From assembly GCF_000737695.1 (NCBI RefSeq), contig NZ_JPRM01000018.1, positions 30,685 to 94,684 of the forward strand: 64,000 nucleotides of DNA. The letters are read 5' to 3'. The position numbers were made by a program, and so were the translations under genes. Shown here in pieces: positions 9,364-17,190 of this stretch; position 1 is the first letter of the stretch, and each line of letters starts with the position of its first letter. The notes beneath the pieces were generated by a model, which was not told where the DNA came from, made no database searches, and saw only the letters and a list, made by a program, of their open reading frames with translations. The DNA comes from Flavobacterium hydatis (lineage in GTDB: Bacteria; Bacteroidota; Bacteroidia; Flavobacteriales; Flavobacteriaceae).

Positions 9364-10122
9364 ATGCTAAAAATCATTCTATTTTCATTGTTGAGCGTTA
9401 TAACTCTTAAAGCTCAAAATACTGTAAAAGATACCGTAACTGTGAAAAATGATACGGTTCAGAACTTAAAATTCAATTATAAACAACTAATCATTCCAGG
9501 TGTTTTAATTGGTTATGGGCTTATAGGGCTTGAAAGTGATTACCTAAAAGGTTTTAACTCCCAAATTCATGATGAAGTCAATGAGGATATTGATAGAAGA
9601 ATAACTATTGATGATTTTTCTCAATATGCTCCGGCAGTTTCTGTTTATGCATTGAATGGGTTAGGTATTAAAGGAAAGAATAATTTAAAAGACAGGACAA
9701 TAATCTTAGGAACATCTTATGTTATTATGACAGCAACCGTATTGGCTTTAAAATCTATTACAAAGGTTGAAAGACCAGACGGAAGTTCGAATAATTCATT
9801 TCCTTCGGGACATACAGCAACTGCTTTTGCGGGAGCCGAATTCTTGTATCAGGAATATAAGGATAAATCAATCTGGTACGGAATTGCTGGATATGCTGTA
9901 GCAACAGGAACAGGAATATTCAGGATGGTAAACGACAGACACTGGCTTACAGACGTTGCAGCAGGAGCAGGAATAGGTATCCTGAGTACAAAAATAGCAT
10001 ATTGGGTAAGTCCTTATGTAACTAAGAAAATTTTTGGCGAAAGAGAAAAAAGAGTTACTTCGGTAATTACACCTTTTTATAATGGTAACCAAATAGGATT
10101 TGGGTTTGCAATGGGGTTTTAA
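9364..10122 (+). CDS. PAP2-family (type 2) phosphatidic acid phosphatase
   Basis: All three signature motifs of the PAP2/acid phosphatase superfamily are present: Lys130 and Arg137-Pro138 (KSITKVERP), the Ser148-Gly149-His150 triad, and Arg187-x5-His193-x3-Asp197 (RMVNDRHWLTD). His193 is the expected nucleophile. The first 20 residues form a signal peptide ending in KAQ. The enzyme probably dephosphorylates a lipid phosphate such as undecaprenyl or phosphatidyl phosphates on the periplasmic side. The C-terminus may form outer membrane strands (NQIGFGFAMGF), as in other Bacteroidota members. It follows the RND operon by 56 bases on the same strand and a strong terminator lies downstream. Confidence 0.88.
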   Translation: MLKIILFSLLSVITLKAQNTVKDTVTVKNDTVQNLKFNYKQLIIPGVLIGYGLIGLESDYLKGFNSQIHDEVNEDIDRRITIDDFSQYAPAVSVYALNGLGIKGKNNLKDRTIILGTSYVIMTATVLALKSITKVERPDGSSNNSFPSGHTATAFAGAEFLYQEYKDKSIWYGIAGYAVATGTGIFRMVNDRHWLTDVAAGAGIGILSTKIAYWVSPYVTKKIFGEREKRVTSVITPFYNGNQIGFGFAMGF

Positions 10123-10494
10123 GACATAGATTTATTTAAAGCCATATAAGTAATTTAAGGAAATATAAGTTTTTGCAAAAGCATTATTTAAATGGACTTA
10201 CATAACTTATATGGTTAACTTTTTGACCTAGTTTTATGAGTTTATGATTCTTATAAAAAATTAATGCAAAAATAGCGCGGCTCTATTTTTGCATTTTTCT
10301 CAATCTACTGGTTTTCTGGTCTATTATGAGGTTAAATTTGTTTCCGTTTTTTCTAAATCAGATTTAAGATCATCCTAAATAAGACTGTAATTACTGTTAC
10401 AAGCATACTGATTGGGATTATGAAATATGGGAATTATCTAACAAAAATATCTAGTTGGATCTTTCTAAAATTGTAAAAATGTAACCCTAAGTAA
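10123..10494. other. Intergenic gap with a repeat and a terminator
   Basis: This 372-base gap separates the PAP2 gene from the converging AraC gene. It contains an imperfect mirror element with arms CCATATAAGT (10142-10151) and ACTTATATGG (10205-10214), plus the terminator hairpin at 10264-10299. The only open frames are under 20 codons. Nothing else is seen from 10300 to 10494. Confidence 0.7.
10264..10299 (+). terminator. Intrinsic terminator after the efflux/PAP2 operon
   Basis: A perfect 12-bp stem (ATGCAAAAATAG with CTATTTTTGCAT, loop of 7 bases rich in GC) is followed by TTTTT. It lies 140 bases after the PAP2 stop codon. The A-rich left side could also let it stop the opposite AraC transcript. 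Confidence 0.75.
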
Positions 10495-11325
10495 TTATAT
10501 ATACAACCAATTAATATTTCCGTCTTCATGAGCCGTTATTCTGTTGAAGAATGACTTAGGAGTAAAGCCAGTTATAGATTTAAAATCTTTGATAAGATGC
10601 GATTGGTCAAAAAAATCAAGCTGATAAGTCATATCCGAAAAATTATTCTTTGTACGCATATTCATTTGTTGGTGCATTGCCTGTCGAAACCTTATAATTT
10701 TGCGGAGTTCAGATGGTGTTTTGCCAATATGTATTTCAAAATGTTTACATAATGTTTTGCGGCTTATTTTGTATTTATCGGCAAGATCTTTAATTGTATA
10801 ATTCCCTTCAGTATTCTGCATATCTTTAAGGATTGACCCTAAAAAAGGGTGACTAAATCCTTTGAATTTACTAATGAAATACTGCTCTAATTTTTTTATT
10901 TTCTCTTCTGCCAAAACAGTATTCATAATATCCGACATCGATGCACTAAAATCACTAAAAGGATTAAAGTAAGAGAACGATTTTCCGTTATAAAAGTTGA
11001 GGTTTTTTTCTAAAAAAGCATTTAAACCTAATGGCTTAAAGCTAATCGTAATTTCATGAATATATCCCGGAATGTTAATTTCTATAGGTTTTGTATACCC
11101 ACATATAAGCGTGGCTAATAGCGTATTATTGATATTTTTACCAACGGTTAGTTTATTCTTTTCGAATATAAATTCAGGAAATTGATTAATTGAAACTATA
11201 GAGTTTACGTAAGGAAATGTATAATAGCTTACGTTTTCTGTATCTGGACTTTTCTTGAGGATATAAAAATAATCGATATAGTTTTGCAATAATTTACTTT
11301 GAGGAATGAAAAGTTTCAGATCCAT
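10495..11325 (-). CDS. AraC-family transcriptional regulator
   Basis: The C-terminal 100 residues hold the double helix-turn-helix of the AraC family: the first helix pair at YTIKDLADKYKISRKTLCKHFE and the second at DMTYQLDFFDQSHLIKDFK, followed by the GFTPKSFF signature end. The N-terminal 160 residues carry the LLQNYIDYFYIL and EITISFKPLGLNAFL segments typical of the DUF6597-type ligand domain that accompanies these regulators. It is divergent from the TetR gene at 11478 with 152 bases between them, so a shared control region is possible. The ligand is unknown. Confidence 0.85.
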   Translation of the reverse strand: MDLKLFIPQSKLLQNYIDYFYILKKSPDTENVSYYTFPYVNSIVSINQFPEFIFEKNKLTVGKNINNTLLATLICGYTKPIEINIPGYIHEITISFKPLGLNAFLEKNLNFYNGKSFSYFNPFSDFSASMSDIMNTVLAEEKIKKLEQYFISKFKGFSHPFLGSILKDMQNTEGNYTIKDLADKYKISRKTLCKHFEIHIGKTPSELRKIIRFRQAMHQQMNMRTKNNFSDMTYQLDFFDQSHLIKDFKSITGFTPKSFFNRITAHEDGNINWLYI

Positions 11326-11406
11326 AATTGCAATGAAATAATAATTGGTTATAAGTTGATTTAGCTTTCAAATATAATGAAAAAAGCAGAGCATATTTTT
11401 TTTGTT

Positions 11407-11424
11407 TTTAATCATTTGATTAAA
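11407..11424. promoter_or_regulatory. Candidate operator: 18-bp palindrome upstream of the TetR gene
   Basis: TTTAATCA TT TGATTAAA has perfect 8-bp arms around a 2-base centre. It lies 53 bases before the TetR start codon, upstream of a near-consensus minus-7 box (TATCTTTA, 11452-11459). Size and symmetry fit a TetR dimer site, so autoregulation of the efflux operon is the simple reading. No second copy was seen before the TolC gene. Confidence 0.5.
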
Positions 11425-11477
11425 TCTAATGTTTAAATAAAAAAATATTTTTATCTTTATACAACATTCGCAAAATT

Positions 11478-12080
11478 ATGGCATCAAAAAGTAAAGACGC
11501 AAGCACAGAAGAAAAAATCAAAGAGGCAGCAAGAATAGTATTTACCCAAAAAGGATATTCGGCTACACGTACTCGTGATATAGCCGAAGAAGCAGGGATA
11601 AATCTGGCGCTTTTAAATTATTATTTTAGAAGCAAAGAGAAACTTTTTGAACTTGTAATGGCAGAAAAAGTAGGGGAGTTATTTGGCGTAATTGCTCCTA
11701 TTGTAAATAACGAGAAAACATCTCTTGACGAAAAAGTTATCCTAATTGTCGATGCATATATTACAATGTTAAGTCAAAATCCTGGTTTGCCTTTATTTGT
11801 TTTAAGTGAGATAAGAAACAATCCAGAGCATTTTGGAAACAGAATGCAAGGGGGAAGATTACTGACAGAATCTTTCTTTGTAAAGCAACTTGTTGAAAAA
11901 AAAGCAGACATACATCCTTTACATTTTGTTGTAAACATCTTATCGATGTCGATTTTTCCGTTTATAGCAAAACCAGTTTTGGAGTCAGCAGGAGTTATGA
12001 CAGTTAACGAATTAAGAGATTTTACAGAAGAAAGAAAAATATTGATCGTAAAATGGTTTAAAGCTATGATAGATTCGTAG
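11478..12080 (+). CDS. TetR-family regulator of the YbhGFSR-like efflux operon (CecR-like)
   Basis: The N-terminal helix-turn-helix (residues 13-58) has the TetR pattern: IKEAARIVFTQKGYSAT, then RDIAEEAGINLALLNYYFRSKEKLF. The C-terminal part is all-helical and would bind a ligand. The gene is the first of a six-gene plus-strand run that encodes TolC, HlyD, two ABC ATPases and two ABC-2 permeases. The same set in E. coli (ybhGFSR) is controlled by the TetR protein CecR, so repression of the exporter is the likely role. The gap to the next gene is 65 bases. The 18-bp palindrome at 11407-11424 is the best candidate site. Confidence 0.82.
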   Translation: MASKSKDASTEEKIKEAARIVFTQKGYSATRTRDIAEEAGINLALLNYYFRSKEKLFELVMAEKVGELFGVIAPIVNNEKTSLDEKVILIVDAYITMLSQNPGLPLFVLSEIRNNPEHFGNRMQGGRLLTESFFVKQLVEKKADIHPLHFVVNILSMSIFPFIAKPVLESAGVMTVNELRDFTEERKILIVKWFKAMIDS

Positions 12081-12145
12081 CTATTTTTTTGACTCAATTT
12101 TAATAAGATGAATAGAATGAAATAATAAATATTAAAATTTTGAAT

Positions 12146-13411
12146 ATGAAAAGGTTAATTATAGTTATACTGGTTTTTTTTCCTGTATTTCATTTTTATG
12201 CACAGCAAAACGATAAGTTATTACGACTTCAGGATTGTTATGCATTGGCAGAAGAAAATTATCCATTATCCAAAAAAAGAGATTTGATTGCAAAAAGCAG
12301 CGAATTTACGATTGATAATATTGCTAAAGGATATTATCCTCGATTTGATGTTTTTGGTCAGGCAACCTACCAATCAGATGTTACAAAACTCCCCATTAGT
12401 TTGCCGGGTATTGATGCTCCAATTTTAAATAAAGATCAATATCGCGCTTACGCAGAAGTAAATCAGCTAGTTTATGATGGCGGAGCTTTAAAACAACAAA
12501 AAGAAATTGTCGAGAAACAAACTAAAGTTTCAGAACAACAGCTCAAAGTCGATTTATATGCTGTAAAGCAACGTATAACCGAACTTTATTTTGGAATATT
12601 AGTTTTTGATGAACAATTGAACCAGAATGATTTACTCAAGAACGATATTAATATAGGTATTAAAACTGTACAGGCACAACTTGTTAACGGAACAGCTTAC
12701 AGAAGTAGTCTTGATTTGCTTAAAGCAGAATATTTAAAAGTAGATCAAATGGCAATAGGGATTCGCAATTACAAAAAAGCCTATCTCGATATGCTCGGAC
12801 TTTTTATCAATTTAGCATTAACTCCAAACACACAATTAGAAACTCCCGAAAACATTGTGAATTCAATCGAAATAAATCGACCTGAACTTGAACTTTTTAA
12901 ATACAGAAACGAAAGTTTAGAGTTAGGAAAAAAGACAATTGAGATTGGAAATTTACCTAAGTTTAATTTTTTCCTACAAGGAGGTTATGGTAATCCGGGA
13001 CTTAATATGCTGCAAGTGGGTTGGGAATCGTATTATATTGGCGGTGTACGACTCAATTGGTCTTTGACAGGTTTATATACAGATAAAAAGCAAAAACAAA
13101 TTATAGATATTAATAAAGAACAACTAGAAGTAGATAAAGAAGTTTTCCTTTTTAATACCAATCAATCCATTAAACAACAAAGCGCAGAGATAACCAAGTT
13201 AGAAGAATATCTAGTTTCGGATAATGAGATTATAAGGCTTAGAAATAATGTAAAAAAAGCAGCTTTGGCTCAATTAGATAATGGAGTAATTGATTCCAGC
13301 GATTATTTGCGTGAGGTAAATGAAGAAAATGCTGCAACGCAAAATAAAATTATTCATGAAACAGATTTGCTTTTGGCAAAATACAGACAAAAATTAATAA
13401 CTGGTAATTAA
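12146..13411 (+). CDS. TolC-family outer membrane efflux protein of the ABC exporter
   Basis: The start was placed at the ATG 12146. An in-frame TTG six bases upstream is less likely. The N-terminal 19 residues form a signal peptide ending in HFYAQ. The protein (421 aa) has two coiled-coil halves (about 145-225 and 325-415) and the segment YYIGGVRLNWSLTGLYTDKKQKQ at about residues 295-318, where the barrel passes into helices. It gives the ABC exporter an outer membrane exit, a component that the E. coli ybh operon takes from elsewhere. The adaptor gene starts 8 bases downstream. Confidence 0.87.
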   Translation: MKRLIIVILVFFPVFHFYAQQNDKLLRLQDCYALAEENYPLSKKRDLIAKSSEFTIDNIAKGYYPRFDVFGQATYQSDVTKLPISLPGIDAPILNKDQYRAYAEVNQLVYDGGALKQQKEIVEKQTKVSEQQLKVDLYAVKQRITELYFGILVFDEQLNQNDLLKNDINIGIKTVQAQLVNGTAYRSSLDLLKAEYLKVDQMAIGIRNYKKAYLDMLGLFINLALTPNTQLETPENIVNSIEINRPELELFKYRNESLELGKKTIEIGNLPKFNFFLQGGYGNPGLNMLQVGWESYYIGGVRLNWSLTGLYTDKKQKQIIDINKEQLEVDKEVFLFNTNQSIKQQSAEITKLEEYLVSDNEIIRLRNNVKKAALAQLDNGVIDSSDYLREVNEENAATQNKIIHETDLLLAKYRQKLITGN

Positions 13412-13419
13412 TCATAAAG

Positions 13420-14313
13420 ATGAAAAAAATAGTATTTATAATAATAGCAGCCTTCTCAATTTCATGTTCTAGTACTAAAGATGAATTTGATGCAACAGGA
13501 ACTTTTGAAGCCGTAGAAACTATTATTCCTGCCGAAGCTACAGGAATAATCAAAGATTTAAAAGTCGAAGAAGGAAATGCTCTAAAAGAAGGTCAGGTTG
13601 TAGGTTATATCGATACCATACAACTTTCGCTTAAGCGAGAACAATTAATAGCACAAATTAAAGCAACACAAAGCAAAAAGCCAGATATTAATTCGCAATT
13701 AGATGTATATAGAGAACAACTAAAACAAGCTAAGATAGACGAACAGCGTATGCAGAATTTGGTTAAAGCAGATGCTGCAACACGTAAACAACTAGATGAT
13801 GCAACGACCAAAGTAGCAGTAATTCAGAAACAAATTAATGCATTACAAAAACAATTGGATATTAATACCACAGGAATTGATGATGAAACTCAGACGTTAA
13901 AAGTTCAGGTGAGCCAGATAAAAGACCAATTAGCCAAATCTAAAATTGTAAACAAAACCAACGGAACTGTATTAACAAAATATGCCGAGATAGGAGAGAT
14001 GGCAACTATTGGTAAACCATTGTATAAAATTGCAGATTTATCTACAATAATTCTGAGAGTTTATATTACGGGAGATCAATTGCCAGGTGTAAAACTAAAT
14101 GATAAAGTAAAAGTTTTTGTAGATGCAACAAATAAAACCTATAAAGAATATAGCGGTATTATAGAATGGATTAGTGATAAAGCCGAGTTTACACCAAAAA
14201 CAATCCAGACTAAAGACGAACGTGCTAATCTTGTTTATGCTGTAAAGGTGAGAGTGAAGAATGACGGATATCTAAAAATAGGCATGTATGGCGAAATAAA
14301 ACTTTCAAAATAA
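13420..14313 (+). CDS. HlyD/YbhG-type periplasmic adaptor, lipoprotein
   Basis: The signal peptide ends in the lipobox SISC (Cys16), so the adaptor is lipid-anchored. Residues 30-65 form the first half of a lipoyl domain (GIIKDLKVEEGNALKEGQVV). A long Gln/Lys-rich coiled-coil hairpin follows at about 66-178. The second lipoyl half (NGTVLTKYAEIGEMATIGKPLY) and a beta-barrel complete the fold. This matches the YbhG type of adaptor that couples an ABC-2 exporter to TolC. The stop codon TAA shares one base with the start of the next gene (14313), so translation of adaptor and ATPase is coupled. Confidence 0.87.
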   Translation: MKKIVFIIIAAFSISCSSTKDEFDATGTFEAVETIIPAEATGIIKDLKVEEGNALKEGQVVGYIDTIQLSLKREQLIAQIKATQSKKPDINSQLDVYREQLKQAKIDEQRMQNLVKADAATRKQLDDATTKVAVIQKQINALQKQLDINTTGIDDETQTLKVQVSQIKDQLAKSKIVNKTNGTVLTKYAEIGEMATIGKPLYKIADLSTIILRVYITGDQLPGVKLNDKVKVFVDATNKTYKEYSGIIEWISDKAEFTPKTIQTKDERANLVYAVKVRVKNDGYLKIGMYGEIKLSK

Positions 14314-15221
14314 TGGAATCTGTAATTGTAAAAAATATTACAAAAACGTACGGAAAAGAAAAAAAAATAGCCGTAGATAATGTTTCATTTTCTGTAAACA
14401 AAGGGGAACTTTTTGGATTAATAGGACCTGATGGTGCCGGAAAAACCAGTATTTTCAGAATCATGACTACGCTTTTATTGGCAGATAATGGTTCCGTTTC
14501 TATTGATGGGCTTGATGTGGTAAAAGATTTTAAATCAATAAGAAATACAATTGGTTATATGCCCGGAAAATTCTCTTTATATCAGGATTTAACCGTTGAG
14601 GAAAACCTAAATTTTTTCGCCACATTATTCGGAACCACGATTCAGGAAAATTATGATCTGATAAAAGAGATTTATGTTCAAATCGAACCTTTTAAAACCC
14701 GAAGAGCAGGGAAATTATCAGGCGGAATGAAACAAAAGCTGGCTTTGTGCTGTGCTTTAATTCATAAACCAAATGTTTTGTTTCTGGATGAACCCACAAC
14801 AGGAGTTGATCCCGTATCTAGAAAAGAATTTTGGGAAATGCTGAAAAAATTAAAACAACAGGATATAACGATAATAGTTTCTACGCCTTATATGGACGAA
14901 GCTAATCTTTGCGATCGCATTGCTTTGATTCAGGACGGAAAAATACTTTCTATCGATACCCCAGAGAAAATAATCGAGAATTATCCTGATGCGCTTTTTG
15001 CCATTAAAGCTGATAAAATGTATCCGCTTTTGCAAGCTTTGGCATTATATCCTAACCGATTAACAAGTTATGCTTTTGGAGAATTTGCTCATTTTTCTTT
15101 TCAGGGAAAACCAAATCAATCAGATTTATTGCAGTTTCTGGAAAACAAAGGAATTAAAAACATAGAGATAAAAGAAGCAGCCGTAACGATTGAAGATAGT
15201 TTTATTAAATTATTGAGTTGA
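14313..15221 (+). CDS. ABC exporter ATPase 1 (equivalent to the N-terminal half of YbhF), degenerate Q- and H-loops
   Basis: The protein has Walker A GPDGAGKT (38-45), a canonical signature LSGGM (135-139), and Walker B LFLDE (156-160) with the catalytic Glu160. The Q-loop Gln is replaced by Gly85 (YMPGKFS) and the H-loop His by Pro192 (STPYMDEA). It therefore keeps ATP binding and donates a good signature to its partner, but lacks two residues needed for hydrolysis in its own site. The second ATPase (15297-16037) has the reverse pattern. In E. coli both ATPase domains are one protein, YbhF. A C-terminal extension of about 80 residues follows the ATPase core. It probably pairs with ATPase 2 and the two permeases. 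Confidence 0.87.
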   Translation: MESVIVKNITKTYGKEKKIAVDNVSFSVNKGELFGLIGPDGAGKTSIFRIMTTLLLADNGSVSIDGLDVVKDFKSIRNTIGYMPGKFSLYQDLTVEENLNFFATLFGTTIQENYDLIKEIYVQIEPFKTRRAGKLSGGMKQKLALCCALIHKPNVLFLDEPTTGVDPVSRKEFWEMLKKLKQQDITIIVSTPYMDEANLCDRIALIQDGKILSIDTPEKIIENYPDALFAIKADKMYPLLQALALYPNRLTSYAFGEFAHFSFQGKPNQSDLLQFLENKGIKNIEIKEAAVTIEDSFIKLLS

Positions 15222-15237
15222 GAATTTGCCTAACGTC

Positions 15238-15272
15238 AAGCTTTGTCAAAGTTCAAAACTTTGACAAAGCTT
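15238..15272 (+). repeat. Perfect 16-bp inverted repeat between the two ATPase genes
   Basis: AAGCTTTGTCAAAGTT (15238-15253) and its exact complement AACTTTGACAAAGCTT (15257-15272) are separated by CAA. The transcript would form a strong hairpin in the 75-base gap inside the operon. No T tract follows, so a terminator is unlikely. An mRNA processing or stability element, or an inserted repeat, are both possible. Confidence 0.8.
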
Positions 15273-15296
15273 AATCCAACGGTTAAAAAACATTTT

Positions 15297-16037
15297 ATGA
15301 GCGAAAAAGTAATTTCATGTAAAGGATTAACCAAGCGATTTGGAGATTTTATCGCCGTAGATTCAATCACTTTTGAGGTTGAAAAAGGGGAAATTTTCGG
15401 TTTTTTGGGTGCAAATGGAGCAGGGAAAACTACAGCGATGCGAATGTTGTGTGGTTTGTCTATTCCAACATCTGGCGAAGCAAAAATTGCTGGTTTTGAT
15501 GTATATAAAGAAACCGAGAAAATAAAGAAAAGTATAGGATATATGAGCCAGAAATTCTCCTTGTATGATGATTTAACCGTACAGGAAAATATTACTTTTT
15601 TTGCTGGAATTTATGGGTTGGGCGACAAAGCCATTAAAGAGAATAGTGCTGCACTTTTAAAACAATTAGGCATGGAAGATCAGGCTAACAAAAGAGTTAG
15701 TTCGCTCCCGTTAGGATGGAAACAAAAACTAGCATTTTCGACAGCTATAATCCATAAACCCGAAATTGTATTTCTTGATGAACCAACTGGAGGTGTAGAT
15801 CCTGTAACGCGCAGACAATTCTGGGATTTAATTTATGAAGCATCAGGAAACGGAATCACCATTTTTGTAACCACACATTATATGGACGAAGCCGAATATT
15901 GTAATCGGGTTTCGATCATGGTCGATGGCAGGGTAGAAGCACTAGACACGCCAACTAATTTAAAAAAGCAATTTGGTGTAGAAACGATGGATGAGGTGTT
16001 TTATCATCTTGCCAGAGAAGCAAAACGAGGAGAATAG
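15297..16037 (+). CDS. ABC exporter ATPase 2 (equivalent to the C-terminal half of YbhF), degenerate signature
   Basis: The ATG at 15297 gives the normal start of an ATPase domain (MSEKVISCKGLTKRFG). The in-frame TTG at 15243 would translate the inverted repeat and is rejected. Walker A GANGAGKT (38-45), Q-loop Gln85, catalytic Glu162 in FLDE and H-loop His194 (TTHYMDEAEYC) are all intact. The signature is LPLGW (137-141) instead of LSGGQ. The same LPLGW form occurs in the C-terminal half of E. coli YbhF as I remember it. Together with ATPase 1 this gives one canonical and one degenerate ATP site in the heterodimer. Confidence 0.88.
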   Translation: MSEKVISCKGLTKRFGDFIAVDSITFEVEKGEIFGFLGANGAGKTTAMRMLCGLSIPTSGEAKIAGFDVYKETEKIKKSIGYMSQKFSLYDDLTVQENITFFAGIYGLGDKAIKENSAALLKQLGMEDQANKRVSSLPLGWKQKLAFSTAIIHKPEIVFLDEPTGGVDPVTRRQFWDLIYEASGNGITIFVTTHYMDEAEYCNRVSIMVDGRVEALDTPTNLKKQFGVETMDEVFYHLAREAKRGE

Positions 16038-16083
16038 AATACCTGTTAGGATAACAATAGTTTTAAGAAAATATAATCTGAAT

Positions 16084-17190
16084 ATGAAACAGTTTTTAAC
16101 ATTCGTAAAAAAGGAATTTTTGCACGTACTGCGTGACAGGAAAACATTACTGATTCTATTTGGGATGCCAGTTGTACAGATTCTTATTTTTGGTTTTGCA
16201 TTGACAAATGAAGTGAAAAACTCCAAAATTGTAGTGGTAGATTATGCTAAAGATATTGCTTCGCAGAAAATAATTGCTAAAATAGAAGCCAGTCGATATT
16301 TTGAAATTACAAAAAGCCTTGCAGGAAGTAAGGAACTCGAAGCAGCATTTAAAAGTGGCGATATAAAAATGGCAATTGTATTTCCAGAAGGATTTAACAA
16401 TCAATTATTACATCAGAATAAAGCACAAATTCAGGTTATAGCAGATGCATCAGACCCAAATAATGCCACAACATTAACCAATTATGTTTCGTCGATTATA
16501 AACGATTATCAGGCACAATTAAATCAAACAAATCCTATTCCGTATCAAATTAAACCCGAAGTAAAAATGCTGTATAATCCGCAGCTAAAAGGAGCTCCAA
16601 ATTTTGTTCCAGGAGTTATGGCTTTGGTTTTAATGTTGGTTTGCGTTATGATGACTGCAATTTCTATAGTAAAAGAAAAAGAAATGGGTACAATGGAAAT
16701 TCTTTTGGTTTCGCCATTTAAACCCATTATGGTAATACTTTCTAAAGCAGTTCCTTATTTGTTACTTTCGATGATAAATGTAGTTTCTATTTTGTTGTTA
16801 AGCGTCTTTGTTCTCGATTTACCAATTGCGGGAAGTATACTTTTGCTTTTTGCCGAGAGCACTTTATTCATTATAACCTGCTTGACATTAGGAATTTTTA
16901 TTTCGGTTAAAACCGATTCACAACAAACCGCAATGCTCATTTCGTTATTAGGAATGCTTTTGCCAACATTACTTTTTAGCGGATTTATGTTTCCTATAGA
17001 GAATATGCCACTTCCGTTGCAATGGTTTTCAAATATTGTACCTTCTAAATGGTATTATATCATCGTAAAGGGAATTATGATAAAAGGATTGGGATTTTCG
17101 TATGTATGGAAAGAGACTTTAATTCTTCTCGGAATTACTGTTTTCTTATTGATAATAAGCCTAAAAAGCTTTAAAATACGTTTGTCATGA
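16084..17190 (+). CDS. ABC-2 type exporter permease (YbhS-like)
   Basis: The ATG at 16084 (MKQFLTFVKKEFLHVLRD) is preferred. An upstream in-frame start at 15991 would overlap the ATPase gene and lacks a matching N-terminus. The 368-aa protein has one TM helix at about 21-40, an extracytoplasmic domain of about 130 residues, and five TM helices from about residue 180 (FVPGVMALVLMLVCVMM) to the end. The segment VKEKEMGTMEILLVSPF before TM3 is the ABC2_membrane_3 signature. It overlaps the next permease gene by 4 bases (ATGA), so the two are made in similar amounts. Confidence 0.87.
   Translation: MKQFLTFVKKEFLHVLRDRKTLLILFGMPVVQILIFGFALTNEVKNSKIVVVDYAKDIASQKIIAKIEASRYFEITKSLAGSKELEAAFKSGDIKMAIVFPEGFNNQLLHQNKAQIQVIADASDPNNATTLTNYVSSIINDYQAQLNQTNPIPYQIKPEVKMLYNPQLKGAPNFVPGVMALVLMLVCVMMTAISIVKEKEMGTMEILLVSPFKPIMVILSKAVPYLLLSMINVVSILLLSVFVLDLPIAGSILLLFAESTLFIITCLTLGIFISVKTDSQQTAMLISLLGMLLPTLLFSGFMFPIENMPLPLQWFSNIVPSKWYYIIVKGIMIKGLGFSYVWKETLILLGITVFLLIISLKSFKIRLS

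Noticed and set aside
15243..15296. TTG start of ATPase 2 with 18 extra residues
   Set aside because: It would translate the 16-bp inverted repeat. The ATG at 15297 gives the usual ABC N-terminus.
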